This document shows, one piece after another, positions 29,346 to 37,037 of a stretch of 64,000 bases of DNA; position 1 is the first letter of the stretch; every line of letters starts with the position of its first letter. The translations under genes and the position numbers were made by a program. Location: the NCBI RefSeq assembly GCF_016405905.1, contig NZ_JAEFCB010000005.1, forward strand, positions 1-64,000, read 5' to 3'. The notes under the pieces were generated by a model that saw nothing but the letters and a program-made list of their open reading frames with translations, was not told the DNA's origin and made no database searches. Origin of the DNA: Variovorax sp. IB41 (lineage in GTDB: Bacteria; Pseudomonadota; Gammaproteobacteria; Burkholderiales; Burkholderiaceae_C).

Positions 29346-30322
29346 ACTTCCAGCATCAACAGGCGGCGCACTGCGAAAGCGGCGTCATCTCCAGCCTCAT
29401 GCGCCACCACGGCGCGCCGATGACCGAGGCCATGGCGCTGGGCCTCTCGTCGGCGCTGTCGTTCGCGTACCTGCCGTTCATCAAGCTGTCGGGCCTGCCG
29501 CTCATCTCCTACCGCATGCCGCCTAAGGCGATCATCAAGGGCCTGCTGGCACCGATGGCCGCGCGCTTCAGCTTCGAGACCTTCCGAAGCCCCGAGGCCG
29601 GGCAGCAGCGGCTCGATGCGCTGCTGGCCGACGGCCGGTTGGTGGGCCTGCAGACCTCGGTCTACTGGCTGCCGTACTTTCCGCCGAACATGCGCTTTCA
29701 CTTCAACGCGCACAACCTCCTGGTCTACGGCAAGGACGGCGACGACTACCTGATCAGCGACCCGGTGTTCGAGGAACCCGTGCGCTGCGCGAGCGCGGAC
29801 CTTTCCCGAGCTCGCTTCGCCAAGGGCGTGCTCGCGCCCAAGGGGCTCATGTACTACCCGCAGGCCATCGATCGCAAGGCGGTCGATGCCGCCTCGGTGA
29901 CCAAGGCCATCCGCAAGACGGTGCGCAACATGCTCGCGCCCATTCCCATCGTCGGCGTGCGCGGCATGCGCACGCTGGCCAACCGGATGCAGCGGCTTTC
30001 GGCCGCCGATCCGCGCAGCGTCGATTTCATCGGCCACCTGGTGCGCATGCAGGAAGAAATCGGCACGGGCGGGGCGGGCTTTCGCTTCATCTACGCGGGT
30101 TTCCTGCAAGAGGCCGCGCAACTGCTCGACAAGCCGCAGCTCACGCAGATGTCGGAGCGGCTCATCGCCATCGGCGACGGCTGGCGCGCCTTCGCGCTCA
30201 AGGCGGCGCGCATGGTGAAGGGGCGCGAGCCCGTCGATCCGGCCGCGCTGGCCGGCAAGCTGCGCGAGCAAGCGCAGCAGGAGGAGACGTTCTTTCGCGA
30301 CCTGAAGGCTGCCGTCGCCTGA
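29342..30322 (+). CDS. BtrH-like acyltransferase / C39-like papain-fold protein
   Basis: 326 aa from GTG 29342, overlapping the previous stop. The N-terminus AAHCESGVISSLMRHHG fits the BtrH N-terminal (papain-like) domain, with a plausible Cys11-His124-Asp140 triad (HCESG, RFHFNAHNLLVYG, DDYLISDPVF). The helical C-terminal half resembles DUF4872. BtrH moves an acyl group from an acyl carrier protein to an aminoglycoside, so here the likely role is releasing or transferring a product from the cluster's ACP to an amine or similar acceptor. The acceptor is unknown. No gene for an aminoglycoside core is present. Confidence 0.72.
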   Translation: MNFQHQQAAHCESGVISSLMRHHGAPMTEAMALGLSSALSFAYLPFIKLSGLPLISYRMPPKAIIKGLLAPMAARFSFETFRSPEAGQQRLDALLADGRLVGLQTSVYWLPYFPPNMRFHFNAHNLLVYGKDGDDYLISDPVFEEPVRCASADLSRARFAKGVLAPKGLMYYPQAIDRKAVDAASVTKAIRKTVRNMLAPIPIVGVRGMRTLANRMQRLSAADPRSVDFIGHLVRMQEEIGTGGAGFRFIYAGFLQEAAQLLDKPQLTQMSERLIAIGDGWRAFALKAARMVKGREPVDPAALAGKLREQAQQEETFFRDLKAAVA

Positions 30323-30326
30323 ACCG

Positions 30327-31235
30327 ATGCTCGCGCTGAAGAATCTCGGACACCTCTACCCGCACGCCACGGCCCCCGCGCTGGCCGATGTCTCGCTCGC
30401 CGTGCCGCGGGGCTGCGTGCTGGGGCTGCTCGGCCCGAACGGCGCGGGCAAGACCACGCTGATCTCGCACCTCTCGGGTGCGCTCGCGGTGCAGTCGGGC
30501 GAGATCCTCGTCGACGGCCAGCCGCTGCACGCGGTGCGCGCGAAGACGCCGACGCGCATCGCTGTCGCGCCGCAGGAGCAGGCTTTCTATCCGATGCTCA
30601 CGGTGTCGGAGAACCTCGCGTGCTTTGCCGCCGCGAGCAGGCTGTCGGGCGCGCGCAAGAAGACGCGCATCGACGCCTGCATGCATTTTTCGCAGCTGGA
30701 GGCGTTCGCCGGCGTGCGCGCCGACCGGCTCTCGGGCGGCCTCAAGCGGCGGCTCAACCTCGCGATCGCCTTGCTGCCCGAGCCCGAGCTCATGCTGTTC
30801 GACGAGCCCACCGTCGGCGTCGATCCGCAGTCGCGCGCGTTCATCCTGGATGCCATCAAGAGCCTGGCAGCGGCGGGCGCGGCGGTGATCTATGCCTCGC
30901 ACTACATGGAAGAGATCGAGGCCATTGCCGACCGCGTCGCGATCCTCGACCACGGCCGTGTGCTGCGCGAAGGGTCTCTGGACGATCTGCTGTCCAGGAG
31001 TGCGATGCTGCTGACACTGGCGGCCGACGGGCTGGACATGGACATGCTGTCGCGCTTCGGCACGGTGGAGCAGGGCGCGGCGCAATGGCGCATCCACCTG
31101 AACCCCGGCAGCGGCCCCGGTCCGGTGCTGGCGGCGCTCGAGGCATCGGGCATCCAGGTGCGCCACGCCGAGTTCGGCCGCCACGACCTCGAGCAACTCT
31201 TCATGACCCTCACCCACCGTTCGCTGCGCGACTGA
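30327..31235 (+). CDS. ABC transporter ATP-binding protein (product export)
   Basis: 302 aa, DrrA/CcmA-type. Walker A GPNGAGKT (about 42-49), signature LSGGLKRR, Walker B LMLFDEPTVGVDP and H-loop YASHYMEE are all present. The C-terminal 80 residues are a regulatory extension. It starts 4 nt after the BtrH-like gene and pairs with the ABC-2 permease 9 nt downstream. The pair is of the kind that exports secondary metabolites or lipids. Both sites of the expected homodimer look intact. Confidence 0.9.
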   Translation: MLALKNLGHLYPHATAPALADVSLAVPRGCVLGLLGPNGAGKTTLISHLSGALAVQSGEILVDGQPLHAVRAKTPTRIAVAPQEQAFYPMLTVSENLACFAAASRLSGARKKTRIDACMHFSQLEAFAGVRADRLSGGLKRRLNLAIALLPEPELMLFDEPTVGVDPQSRAFILDAIKSLAAAGAAVIYASHYMEEIEAIADRVAILDHGRVLREGSLDDLLSRSAMLLTLAADGLDMDMLSRFGTVEQGAAQWRIHLNPGSGPGPVLAALEASGIQVRHAEFGRHDLEQLFMTLTHRSLRD

Positions 31236-31244
31236 CCGACGCCA

Positions 31245-32402
31245 ATGCTCATCGCGCTCATCAGGAAGGAACTGCTCGCCCTCGTGCGCGACATGCACGG
31301 CCTGGCCGTGCTGTTCCTCATGCCGATGGTCTTCATCGTGCTGATGTCGCTCACGCTGAAGGACATCTACCGCCCGCCGCTGGCCGAGCTGACCTATGCC
31401 GTCGATGCGCGCGACACCGCGACGCCCGCCCAGTGGCTGCTGCAGATCTGGCAGCGCGGCCACGGCGCGCCGCAGCCGCTGGGCGCGCACTGGCAGGAGC
31501 GCCTTCGCAGCGGCTCGCTCAAGTACGTGATCGTGCTGGAGCCGGGCCTCTCGGACGAACTTGAATCGGCCGCGCTCTCGACGAAGCCGTACATCCGCCT
31601 GCTGGCCGAGCCCGGCATCGACGCCAACCTCTTCAACGCGTTGCGCGCGGAACTCATCGGCGCATCGGGCGAGCTGAAGGCGCGCCTCGCGCTGGCCGTG
31701 CCCGGCACCGCGAGCCCCGCGCCCGATGCCTCCATCCAGGCGATGGTGCAGGCCGAGCGCTTCTCCACCGCCGGCCCGCGGCCCACTTCGGTGCAGCAGA
31801 ACGTGCCGGCGTGGCTGGTCTTCGGCATGTTCTTCGTGGTGGCCTCGCTCTCCAGCCTCTTCGTGCAGGAGCGCGGCTCGGGCGCACTCGGCCGGCTGCA
31901 GAGCCTGGGCGTCTCGCGCACGATGCTGCTGGCCTCCAAGGCCTTGCCCTACCTCGGCGTGAACGCGCTGCAGGCGATCCTGATGCTGGCGGCCGGCATC
32001 TGGTTCATGCCGCTCGTCGGGGGCGATGCGCTCTCGCTCGCGGGCATCCACTGGGGCGCCTTGCTGCTGTCGCTGGCGGCCGTGAGCCTGGCCGCGGTGA
32101 GCCTGTCGCTCGCGCTGGCATGCCTCGTGCGAACCCATGCGCAGGCCGCTACGCTCGGGCCCATGGTCAACGTGCTGATGGCGGCCGCAGGCGGCATCAT
32201 GGTGCCCAAGTTCGTCATGCCGGGCTTCATGCAGCGGCTGGTGGAGGTCTCGCCGATGAACTGGGGGCTCGAGGCGCTGCTGACCGTGCTGCTGCGCGGC
32301 GGCGGCGTGGCCGATGCATGGCCGCAGATCGGCCGGCTGATCGTGTTTGCGGCGGCCATGTTCCTTCTCGCGGTCTTTCTTTTTCGCAGGCGCACACCGT
32401 AA
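31245..32402 (+). CDS. ABC-2 type permease
   Basis: 385 aa. One N-terminal helix (about 18-37), a periplasmic or soluble loop of about 150 residues, then five C-terminal helices (about 187-385), the ABC2_membrane_3 layout. The block VQERGSGALGRLQSLGVSR is the usual coupling region. Partner of the ATPase just upstream; together an export complex for the cluster product. Confidence 0.88.
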   Translation: MLIALIRKELLALVRDMHGLAVLFLMPMVFIVLMSLTLKDIYRPPLAELTYAVDARDTATPAQWLLQIWQRGHGAPQPLGAHWQERLRSGSLKYVIVLEPGLSDELESAALSTKPYIRLLAEPGIDANLFNALRAELIGASGELKARLALAVPGTASPAPDASIQAMVQAERFSTAGPRPTSVQQNVPAWLVFGMFFVVASLSSLFVQERGSGALGRLQSLGVSRTMLLASKALPYLGVNALQAILMLAAGIWFMPLVGGDALSLAGIHWGALLLSLAAVSLAAVSLSLALACLVRTHAQAATLGPMVNVLMAAAGGIMVPKFVMPGFMQRLVEVSPMNWGLEALLTVLLRGGGVADAWPQIGRLIVFAAAMFLLAVFLFRRRTP

Positions 32403-32431
32403 GCAACCCCTGAGTCACCAGTGAGTCACCC

Positions 32432-32713
32432 GTGAGTACCGTTCACCCTGTCACCCCCGAATTCATCGCCAGCCTCAAGACGATGGTGCTCGAATCCGTC
32501 GAGCGAGAGGCGCCCCCCGGGGGCCTGGGCGACGACGAGCCGCTGTTCGGCCCCGAGGCGCGGCTGGACCTCGATTCGCTCGATGCCCTGCAGGTGTCGA
32601 TGACGATCCAGCAGCGCTTTGGCGTGCGCATGCCCGACAGCAAGGAAACGCGCCGCGCGCTGACCTCGATCGCTCACCTCGCGCAACATCTCGCACAGAC
32701 GGGAAAGGCATGA
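32432..32713 (+). CDS. acyl carrier protein
   Basis: 93 aa from GTG 32432. The phosphopantetheine attachment site is Ser49 in LDLDSLDALQ. The rest fits a four-helix ACP (FGVRMPDSKETRRALTSIAHLAQHL). It would carry the growing acyl chain for the ketosynthases on either side and donate it to the BtrH-like enzyme. The gap before it contains short tandem GAGTCACC repeats (about 32413-32436). The start of the next gene overlaps its stop (ATGA). Confidence 0.88.
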   Translation: MSTVHPVTPEFIASLKTMVLESVEREAPPGGLGDDEPLFGPEARLDLDSLDALQVSMTIQQRFGVRMPDSKETRRALTSIAHLAQHLAQTGKA

Positions 32714-33783
32714 GCGGCGGCGTCTACCTGGCCGCCACCGGCCTGGCCTGCGTGCTCGGCAACGACATGCCCGGCGCGCTCGACGCGTTGCGGCGCGGCG
32801 GCGTGGCGCCGACGCCGGTGACCACCGCGCGGGGCGTCGGCTGGCCGGTCTACAAGCTGCCGCCGCAAGAGGGCGGCTGGCTCGAGCGCTTGCGGCGCAC
32901 CGTGCGCAACGTGGTCGCGCAGACCGGCGACTGGGGCGACCGCACGGCGCCGCTCTTTGTCGCCTCGTCGTCGCTGGACATCGGCTACATGGAGTACGAG
33001 AAGCCCGACCTGCGACTGGGCGGCGACCTGCAGGACTTTGCCGGCATCGTGGCTGCGGCGCTCGACTGGGAAGGCCCGGTCTTCACCATTTCCACGGCCT
33101 GCACCTCGGCGCTCAACGCCGTGCTGGCGGCCGCCGACCTGATCCGCAGCGGCGGCGCCGAAGAGGCGCTGGTGCTCGGCGCCGAGCTGGACAACCGGTT
33201 CACTGCCGCGGGCTTTCGCGCGATGCAGCTGCTCGCCTCGGGCAGCGCCCAGCCCTTCGGCGCGGAGCGCAGGGGGCTGGTGCTCGGCGAGGCCGTGGCC
33301 GCGCTGCGCCTGGGCGCACGGCCCGCGCGCTGGCGCATCACGGGCGGCGCGAACGTGGTCGATGGGCGCAACCCCTCGGGCACCGAGGCCAGCGCCGTGC
33401 GCGCCATGTGCCAGGCGGCACTCGCGCAGAGCGGCCTGCGCCCCGAAGACATCGACCTCATCAAGGTGCAGGCCGCGGGCAGCCCGGTCAACGACGCCAT
33501 CGAGGTGGAGGCGCTCAAGGACGTGTTCGGACAGCTGCCGCCGCTGGTGTCGCTCAAGTCCTCGCTCGGCCACACGCTGGGCGCCGCGGGCGCCGCCGAG
33601 CTGGCCTTGCTGGTGGGCTGCATCGAGGGCGGGGCCTGGCCGTCGACAGACTATCCGCTGGACGACACGCTGGGCATTGCGCTGAGCACCCGGGCGCCCA
33701 CGAGGCTGCGCAACATCCTGCTCAACGTGGTCGGCTTCGGCGGCGGACACGCATCGCTGCTTCTGAGGGACTGCCACGCATGA
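32710..33783 (+). CDS. KAS I/II-like ketosynthase with altered active site
   Basis: 357 aa, somewhat short for FabB/FabF. The nucleophile is present: Cys131 in TISTACTSALNA. The C-terminal Lys283/His288 motif SLKSSLGHTLGAAGA is also normal. The first catalytic histidine, in the usual HGTxT motif, is replaced: the position reads KVQAAGSPVNDA with Gln254. A C-Q-H site should impair decarboxylative condensation, so it may be a chain-length-factor-like, acyl-transfer or partner-dependent enzyme. ATGA overlaps with ACP and with the following half-ketosynthase suggest a complex. Confidence 0.85.
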   Translation: MSGGVYLAATGLACVLGNDMPGALDALRRGGVAPTPVTTARGVGWPVYKLPPQEGGWLERLRRTVRNVVAQTGDWGDRTAPLFVASSSLDIGYMEYEKPDLRLGGDLQDFAGIVAAALDWEGPVFTISTACTSALNAVLAAADLIRSGGAEEALVLGAELDNRFTAAGFRAMQLLASGSAQPFGAERRGLVLGEAVAALRLGARPARWRITGGANVVDGRNPSGTEASAVRAMCQAALAQSGLRPEDIDLIKVQAAGSPVNDAIEVEALKDVFGQLPPLVSLKSSLGHTLGAAGAAELALLVGCIEGGAWPSTDYPLDDTLGIALSTRAPTRLRNILLNVVGFGGGHASLLLRDCHA

Positions 33784-34310
33784 GCGCCTTGCCCAGAGAG
33801 ATCGCCATGAATGCCGGAACCGCAACCGCCTGGCGCACCGTCGCCCACTTCGTCGTTCATCCGCCGCCCGCGGAATGGCGCGACGACCTCGCCAGGCGCC
33901 TGGGCCGCCGGCCGCGCCGCGTCGGCCTGTGGACCGAGCTCGCGATGTACGGCGCGCGCCGCTGCCTCGATGCGGCCGACGAAGCCGCGCTGCCTCAGGC
34001 CGCGCGCCTGCGCGTGGCCAGCAAGCGCGGCGCCTGGGGCGCCACGCATGCCGGTCTGGAGCAGCTCGATGCCGGCCTGCCGATGCCCTTCACCTTCATG
34101 CAGAGCCAGCCCGCGCTGATGCTCGCCGAGGTCGGCCGCTGCCTCGAATGGCAGGGCGACGCGAGCTTCATGCTGTGCCGCGACCCCGAGCGCCTGCTGC
34201 AGCTGGCCAAGCTCGGCACCCCGCGCGACGGCCTGCTGTTCGGCATCGTCGAGGAGGCGCGCAACGACGAGTTGCCGCGCTCCGAGTGGTGGCGGCTCGT
34301 GCCTGCCTGA
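33780..34310 (+). CDS. beta-ketoacyl synthase N-terminal-like protein (half ketosynthase)
   Basis: 176 aa. The ATGA overlap with the ketosynthase gene sets the start. The sequence resembles the N-terminal-only ketosynthase-like family (PF13723): WTELAMYGARRCLDAAD, an ASKRGAWGATHAGLEQLDAG stretch, then FTFMQSQPALMLAEVGRCLEW. In related clusters such proteins are called chain-length-factor-like. It lacks the second half of a ketosynthase and any obvious catalytic Cys, so it is probably structural or regulatory. Last gene of the cluster. Confidence 0.6.
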   Translation: MSALPREIAMNAGTATAWRTVAHFVVHPPPAEWRDDLARRLGRRPRRVGLWTELAMYGARRCLDAADEAALPQAARLRVASKRGAWGATHAGLEQLDAGLPMPFTFMQSQPALMLAEVGRCLEWQGDASFMLCRDPERLLQLAKLGTPRDGLLFGIVEEARNDELPRSEWWRLVPA

Positions 34311-34327
34311 TCCGACCCCTTTTCAGA

Positions 34328-34414
34328 AACACCGCGGAACCGGCTTTGCCGGGCCGCAGGTGTTGCCCCCGGTAGGGGGTTGGCGAAGCGACACGAAGTG
34401 CGCGCAGCCTGGGG
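34328..34414 (-). repeat. interspersed REP-like repeat, copy 2
   Basis: About 87 bp between the half-ketosynthase and the porin gene, matching 21552-21640 in inverse orientation with only a few differences by eye. The core contains the same two inverted repeats. A separate small hairpin (GGGGC-TTC-GCCCC, about 34436-34448) lies between it and the porin stop. Confidence 0.75.
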
Positions 34415-34452
34415 GCGAGCCTCTTTTCAGCGGAGGGGCTTCGCCCCCACCG

Positions 34453-35805
34453 TCACTCCCACCACGCTTCCATCTGGATGCCGAAAGTGGTTGCGTGCCT
34501 GCGGCCATCGGCGCCGAAGCTGCCGGCGTTGGCATCGCCCGCCGCCTTGTTCCAGCTCGCGCGCGTGGCGTAGATGCGCAATTCCGGGCGCGTCCAGAAA
34601 TCGGTGTTCGGCGAGAACGCCACCGCGATCGTGCCCTTGTTGAGCGTCTGCCGCGGCTGGTCGTCGGTGCTGCGGCGCGTGGTCGAGACCTCCGCCAGCA
34701 GCTTGGTGTACTTGGCGATGCCGTAGGAGACGCGTCCGCCCAGCGAGAAGTCCTTGGTCTCCGGGCCGTTGTCCGGGCGCGTGGTCTGGTAGCCGATGAG
34801 GCCCTGGCCGCCGAAGCGCCCGAACTGGAAGTCCATCGAGTCCAGGATTCGCCGCTGCTTGGCGCCCGACTGCGGCGTGATCACCGTGCGCTCCACCAGC
34901 GGCGCGAACAGCAGCGTGTTCTCCAGCCCGAAGCCCGGTGGCAGGAGGAGGCCCGTGGTGGTGGTGCTGTTGTCCAGGTTGTAGAACTTGCCGCTGAGCG
35001 AGGCATGGCCGCTGGAGGCCTGCAGGATCACGATGTTGTTCAGGCCCGGCACGAGGTTCTTCTGGATGTGCATGAGCCCGAGCGCACCGCCATCGCGCCC
35101 CTTGGCGAAGTCGCCCGAGATCAACCCGCCCGTCACCGTGAGCTTGCCGCCGGGGTTGGTGGGAATGTCGCGCCACTGCAGGTTGATGCGCTTGGCGTTG
35201 TTGGGGTTGCCGCTCTTGTTGTCCACCGAGTCCGCGGTGTGCACGGCCACGTTCAGCCGGCCCACGCCCCACAGCGGGATGTCGTCGATGCCTGCGCCGT
35301 AGTTGTCGCCGTCTTCCACCACCCACTTGTCCACGATGTGCACGTCCTGGATGCGGTGGTAGCGCTGGCCGGCCCAGAGCGACGCGGCGTTGCCGAAGAT
35401 GCCGCTGAGCGAGAAGTACGCCTGCGCGGTGCCGCTCTTGCCGTTGTAGATGGTGGGCATGTAGAACACGCCCCACTTGATGCCGTCGCCCAGGTCGAAC
35501 TTCTTGCCGATGCCGAACTCCAGGTAGTTGTCGCCCTCGTTGCCCAGGCGGTACTTCTGCAGGTCGCCGCCCAGCGAGTAGCCGCCCTTGAGGTTGCCCT
35601 TGCCGGTGCTGTAGAAGCCGCCGCGGCCGTAGCCCCAGAACTCCAGGCCGGTGGCGTCGTTGATCTTCTTGACGAACTCCTTGGTGGGGTCCTTGGCTTC
35701 GGCTTGCGGTGGCTCGTCGGTCTGTTCGGTCTGTGCGTTGGCATGGCCATGCAGGCCGACGAGCAGCAGCACGGCGGTGGCGAGTTGGGTCAGTCTGGTG
35801 TTCAC
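34453..35805 (-). CDS. LamB-type carbohydrate porin
   Basis: 450 aa. The signal peptide MNTRLTQLATAVLLLVGLHG... is cleaved near ANA-QTEQ (residue 24-25). A charged segment of about 30 residues follows, then a beta-barrel starting at GLEFWGYGRGGFYST. The C-terminus is LamB-like (ELRIYATRASWNKAA ... FGIQMEAWWE), ending near an aromatic residue as outer-membrane proteins do. It would form a trimeric pore for maltodextrins or other sugars. No sugar ABC transporter gene is next to it, so the substrate is open. Its promoter should lie in the 35806-36088 gap. Confidence 0.88.
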   Translation of the reverse strand: MNTRLTQLATAVLLLVGLHGHANAQTEQTDEPPQAEAKDPTKEFVKKINDATGLEFWGYGRGGFYSTGKGNLKGGYSLGGDLQKYRLGNEGDNYLEFGIGKKFDLGDGIKWGVFYMPTIYNGKSGTAQAYFSLSGIFGNAASLWAGQRYHRIQDVHIVDKWVVEDGDNYGAGIDDIPLWGVGRLNVAVHTADSVDNKSGNPNNAKRINLQWRDIPTNPGGKLTVTGGLISGDFAKGRDGGALGLMHIQKNLVPGLNNIVILQASSGHASLSGKFYNLDNSTTTTGLLLPPGFGLENTLLFAPLVERTVITPQSGAKQRRILDSMDFQFGRFGGQGLIGYQTTRPDNGPETKDFSLGGRVSYGIAKYTKLLAEVSTTRRSTDDQPRQTLNKGTIAVAFSPNTDFWTRPELRIYATRASWNKAAGDANAGSFGADGRRHATTFGIQMEAWWE

Positions 35806-36088
35806 AGGGGATGTCTCCTTGGTTGGGTTTGGTTGTGGAGGCAGGGGTCGGCTGCGCCGGGCAAAAGCAGGCCCACACCGGCCGCTGGCGGCAGTGACGG
35901 ATGCAGGCGCAACAAAGGGAGAAGGGCGCGCTACCGCTTCATCGAGCGACGCGACCGGCGTTCGTCAAAGGTCCATGGATCGACTCCTTCTGTTGGCGTG
36001 CGGTGGATGGAGGCGTGAAAAAAAAGGGCGCGCGTATCCCCCGCGAAGGGCCGTGGCCTTTCGCGTCGGCGGTGTCAGGGAAAGCGCG
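35806..36088. other. intergenic region upstream of the porin gene
   Basis: Part of a stretch of about 600 bp without a large gene (35806-36409). Besides the porin Shine-Dalgarno (AAGGAGAC on the minus strand, about 35814-35821), I see only an A8/T8 run at 36018-36025 and a GC-rich hairpin at 36042-36065. No domain-bearing frame is visible. The other part, 36191-36409, holds nothing I can name. Confidence 0.5.
36018..36065 (-). terminator. possible terminator after the 33-aa ORF
   Basis: Read on the minus strand, CGCGAA pairs with TTCGCG around a GC-rich loop (36042-36065). About 16 nt later comes a run of eight T. The T run is further from the stem than in a classic terminator, so this is tentative. 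Confidence 0.35.
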
Positions 36089-36190
36089 CTACGCGGCCCG
36101 GCGGCGAAGCACGAGGGGCGCGATGAGGAGCGCTATGAGCGGCGGTACGCGCGTCGCATCGCGACGGGTGAGCGAGCAGGTCGTCGGCAT
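36089..36190 (-). CDS. possible 33-aa small protein
   Basis: ATG 36190-36188 (minus strand) lies 7 nt after GAGGAG, an excellent Shine-Dalgarno. The 33-residue product has a polar N-terminus and a hydrophobic segment (VPPLIALLIAPLVL) followed by RRRAA, so it looks like a single-pass membrane peptide with a basic end. A hairpin plus T-run follows. No homology can be claimed. It lies upstream of the porin gene on the same strand. Confidence 0.4.
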   Translation of the reverse strand: MPTTCSLTRRDATRVPPLIALLIAPLVLRRRAA

Positions 36191-36409
36191 GCTGTATCTC
36201 CTCAGTTCTTTCTGCTTCTCATCGGCAGCGTCTTGGGGTGTTCGTGTGCGCGGAGGGGCGTTTCCCGAGGGAGCCTGTGCGTGTTTCGGCCGCAGTGTAG
36301 GGGCGCGGTTTCGCGATGCGCAGTGTGATTTCCCGCACGCAACACAGCGTTGGCAACGCAACAAGGATCGCAGCCCGCCGCAGCGGCGCGGACATGCCCG
36401 TTGCAGCGC

Positions 36410-37033
36410 TCAGCGTGCGTCGATGGATTGCCGCAGGTTGGTGCGCGCGCGGGCTTCGAGCAGCGCGTGCATCCGCGGCGTGGCGTAGATCGCCGGGCGG
36501 TCCAGAAAGCGCTGCAGGATCGCGCGCCGGCGCGGCAGGCGCACCTCGTCGGGCACGAAGGCGTATTCCGCGTGGACCTGGCGCTCGTACTCGGCGAAGC
36601 GCGCCTCTTCGGCGCCGAGGATGGAAAGGTCGATGTCGATCAGCAGTTCGGCGTCGTGGCCCTCGGGCACCGCGTCGTGGCGCGTGGCCATCACGAGCGC
36701 ATGAATACGTTCGGCTGCTTCTTCGTTCGCGCCCGCGGCCCTGAGGGCCTCGCGTGCCCAGTCGGCGCTGCGCGCTTCGTTGTCGTGCGCATGCACGTCG
36801 TAGATGGCGTCGTGGAACCAGAGCGCGAGCGCCACTTCGCCGGGGCGCTCGGCCAGCGCTTTCTCGCGCTCGAACCAGGCGAGGCATTCGCCCAGGTGCT
36901 GCATCGTGTGGTAGCGGCGCTGCGGCTCGCCGTAGCGGCGCTGCAGGTCGAGGCACAGCGCCGCGTCGGGCGCTTCGATGCCCAACGCGCGCCAGGCCTC
37001 GGTCCAGTTCGCCAGCAGCGCCTCGGGCGTCAC
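36410..37033 (-). CDS. HD-domain phosphohydrolase-like protein
   Basis: 207 aa. HD-superfamily metal ligands are visible: H in RRYHTMQHLGECLAWF, the HD pair in LALWFHDAIYDVH, and the distal D in LLIDIDLSILG. This matches the predicted metal-dependent HD hydrolase group (COG4339-like). Substrate unknown. It begins 4 nt after the lytic transglycosylase stop, so it is the tail of the MoxR-DUF58-TgpA-Mlt run. Confidence 0.85.
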   Translation of the reverse strand: MTPEALLANWTEAWRALGIEAPDAALCLDLQRRYGEPQRRYHTMQHLGECLAWFEREKALAERPGEVALALWFHDAIYDVHAHDNEARSADWAREALRAAGANEEAAERIHALVMATRHDAVPEGHDAELLIDIDLSILGAEEARFAEYERQVHAEYAFVPDEVRLPRRRAILQRFLDRPAIYATPRMHALLEARARTNLRQSIDAR

Positions 37034-37037
37034 GGTG

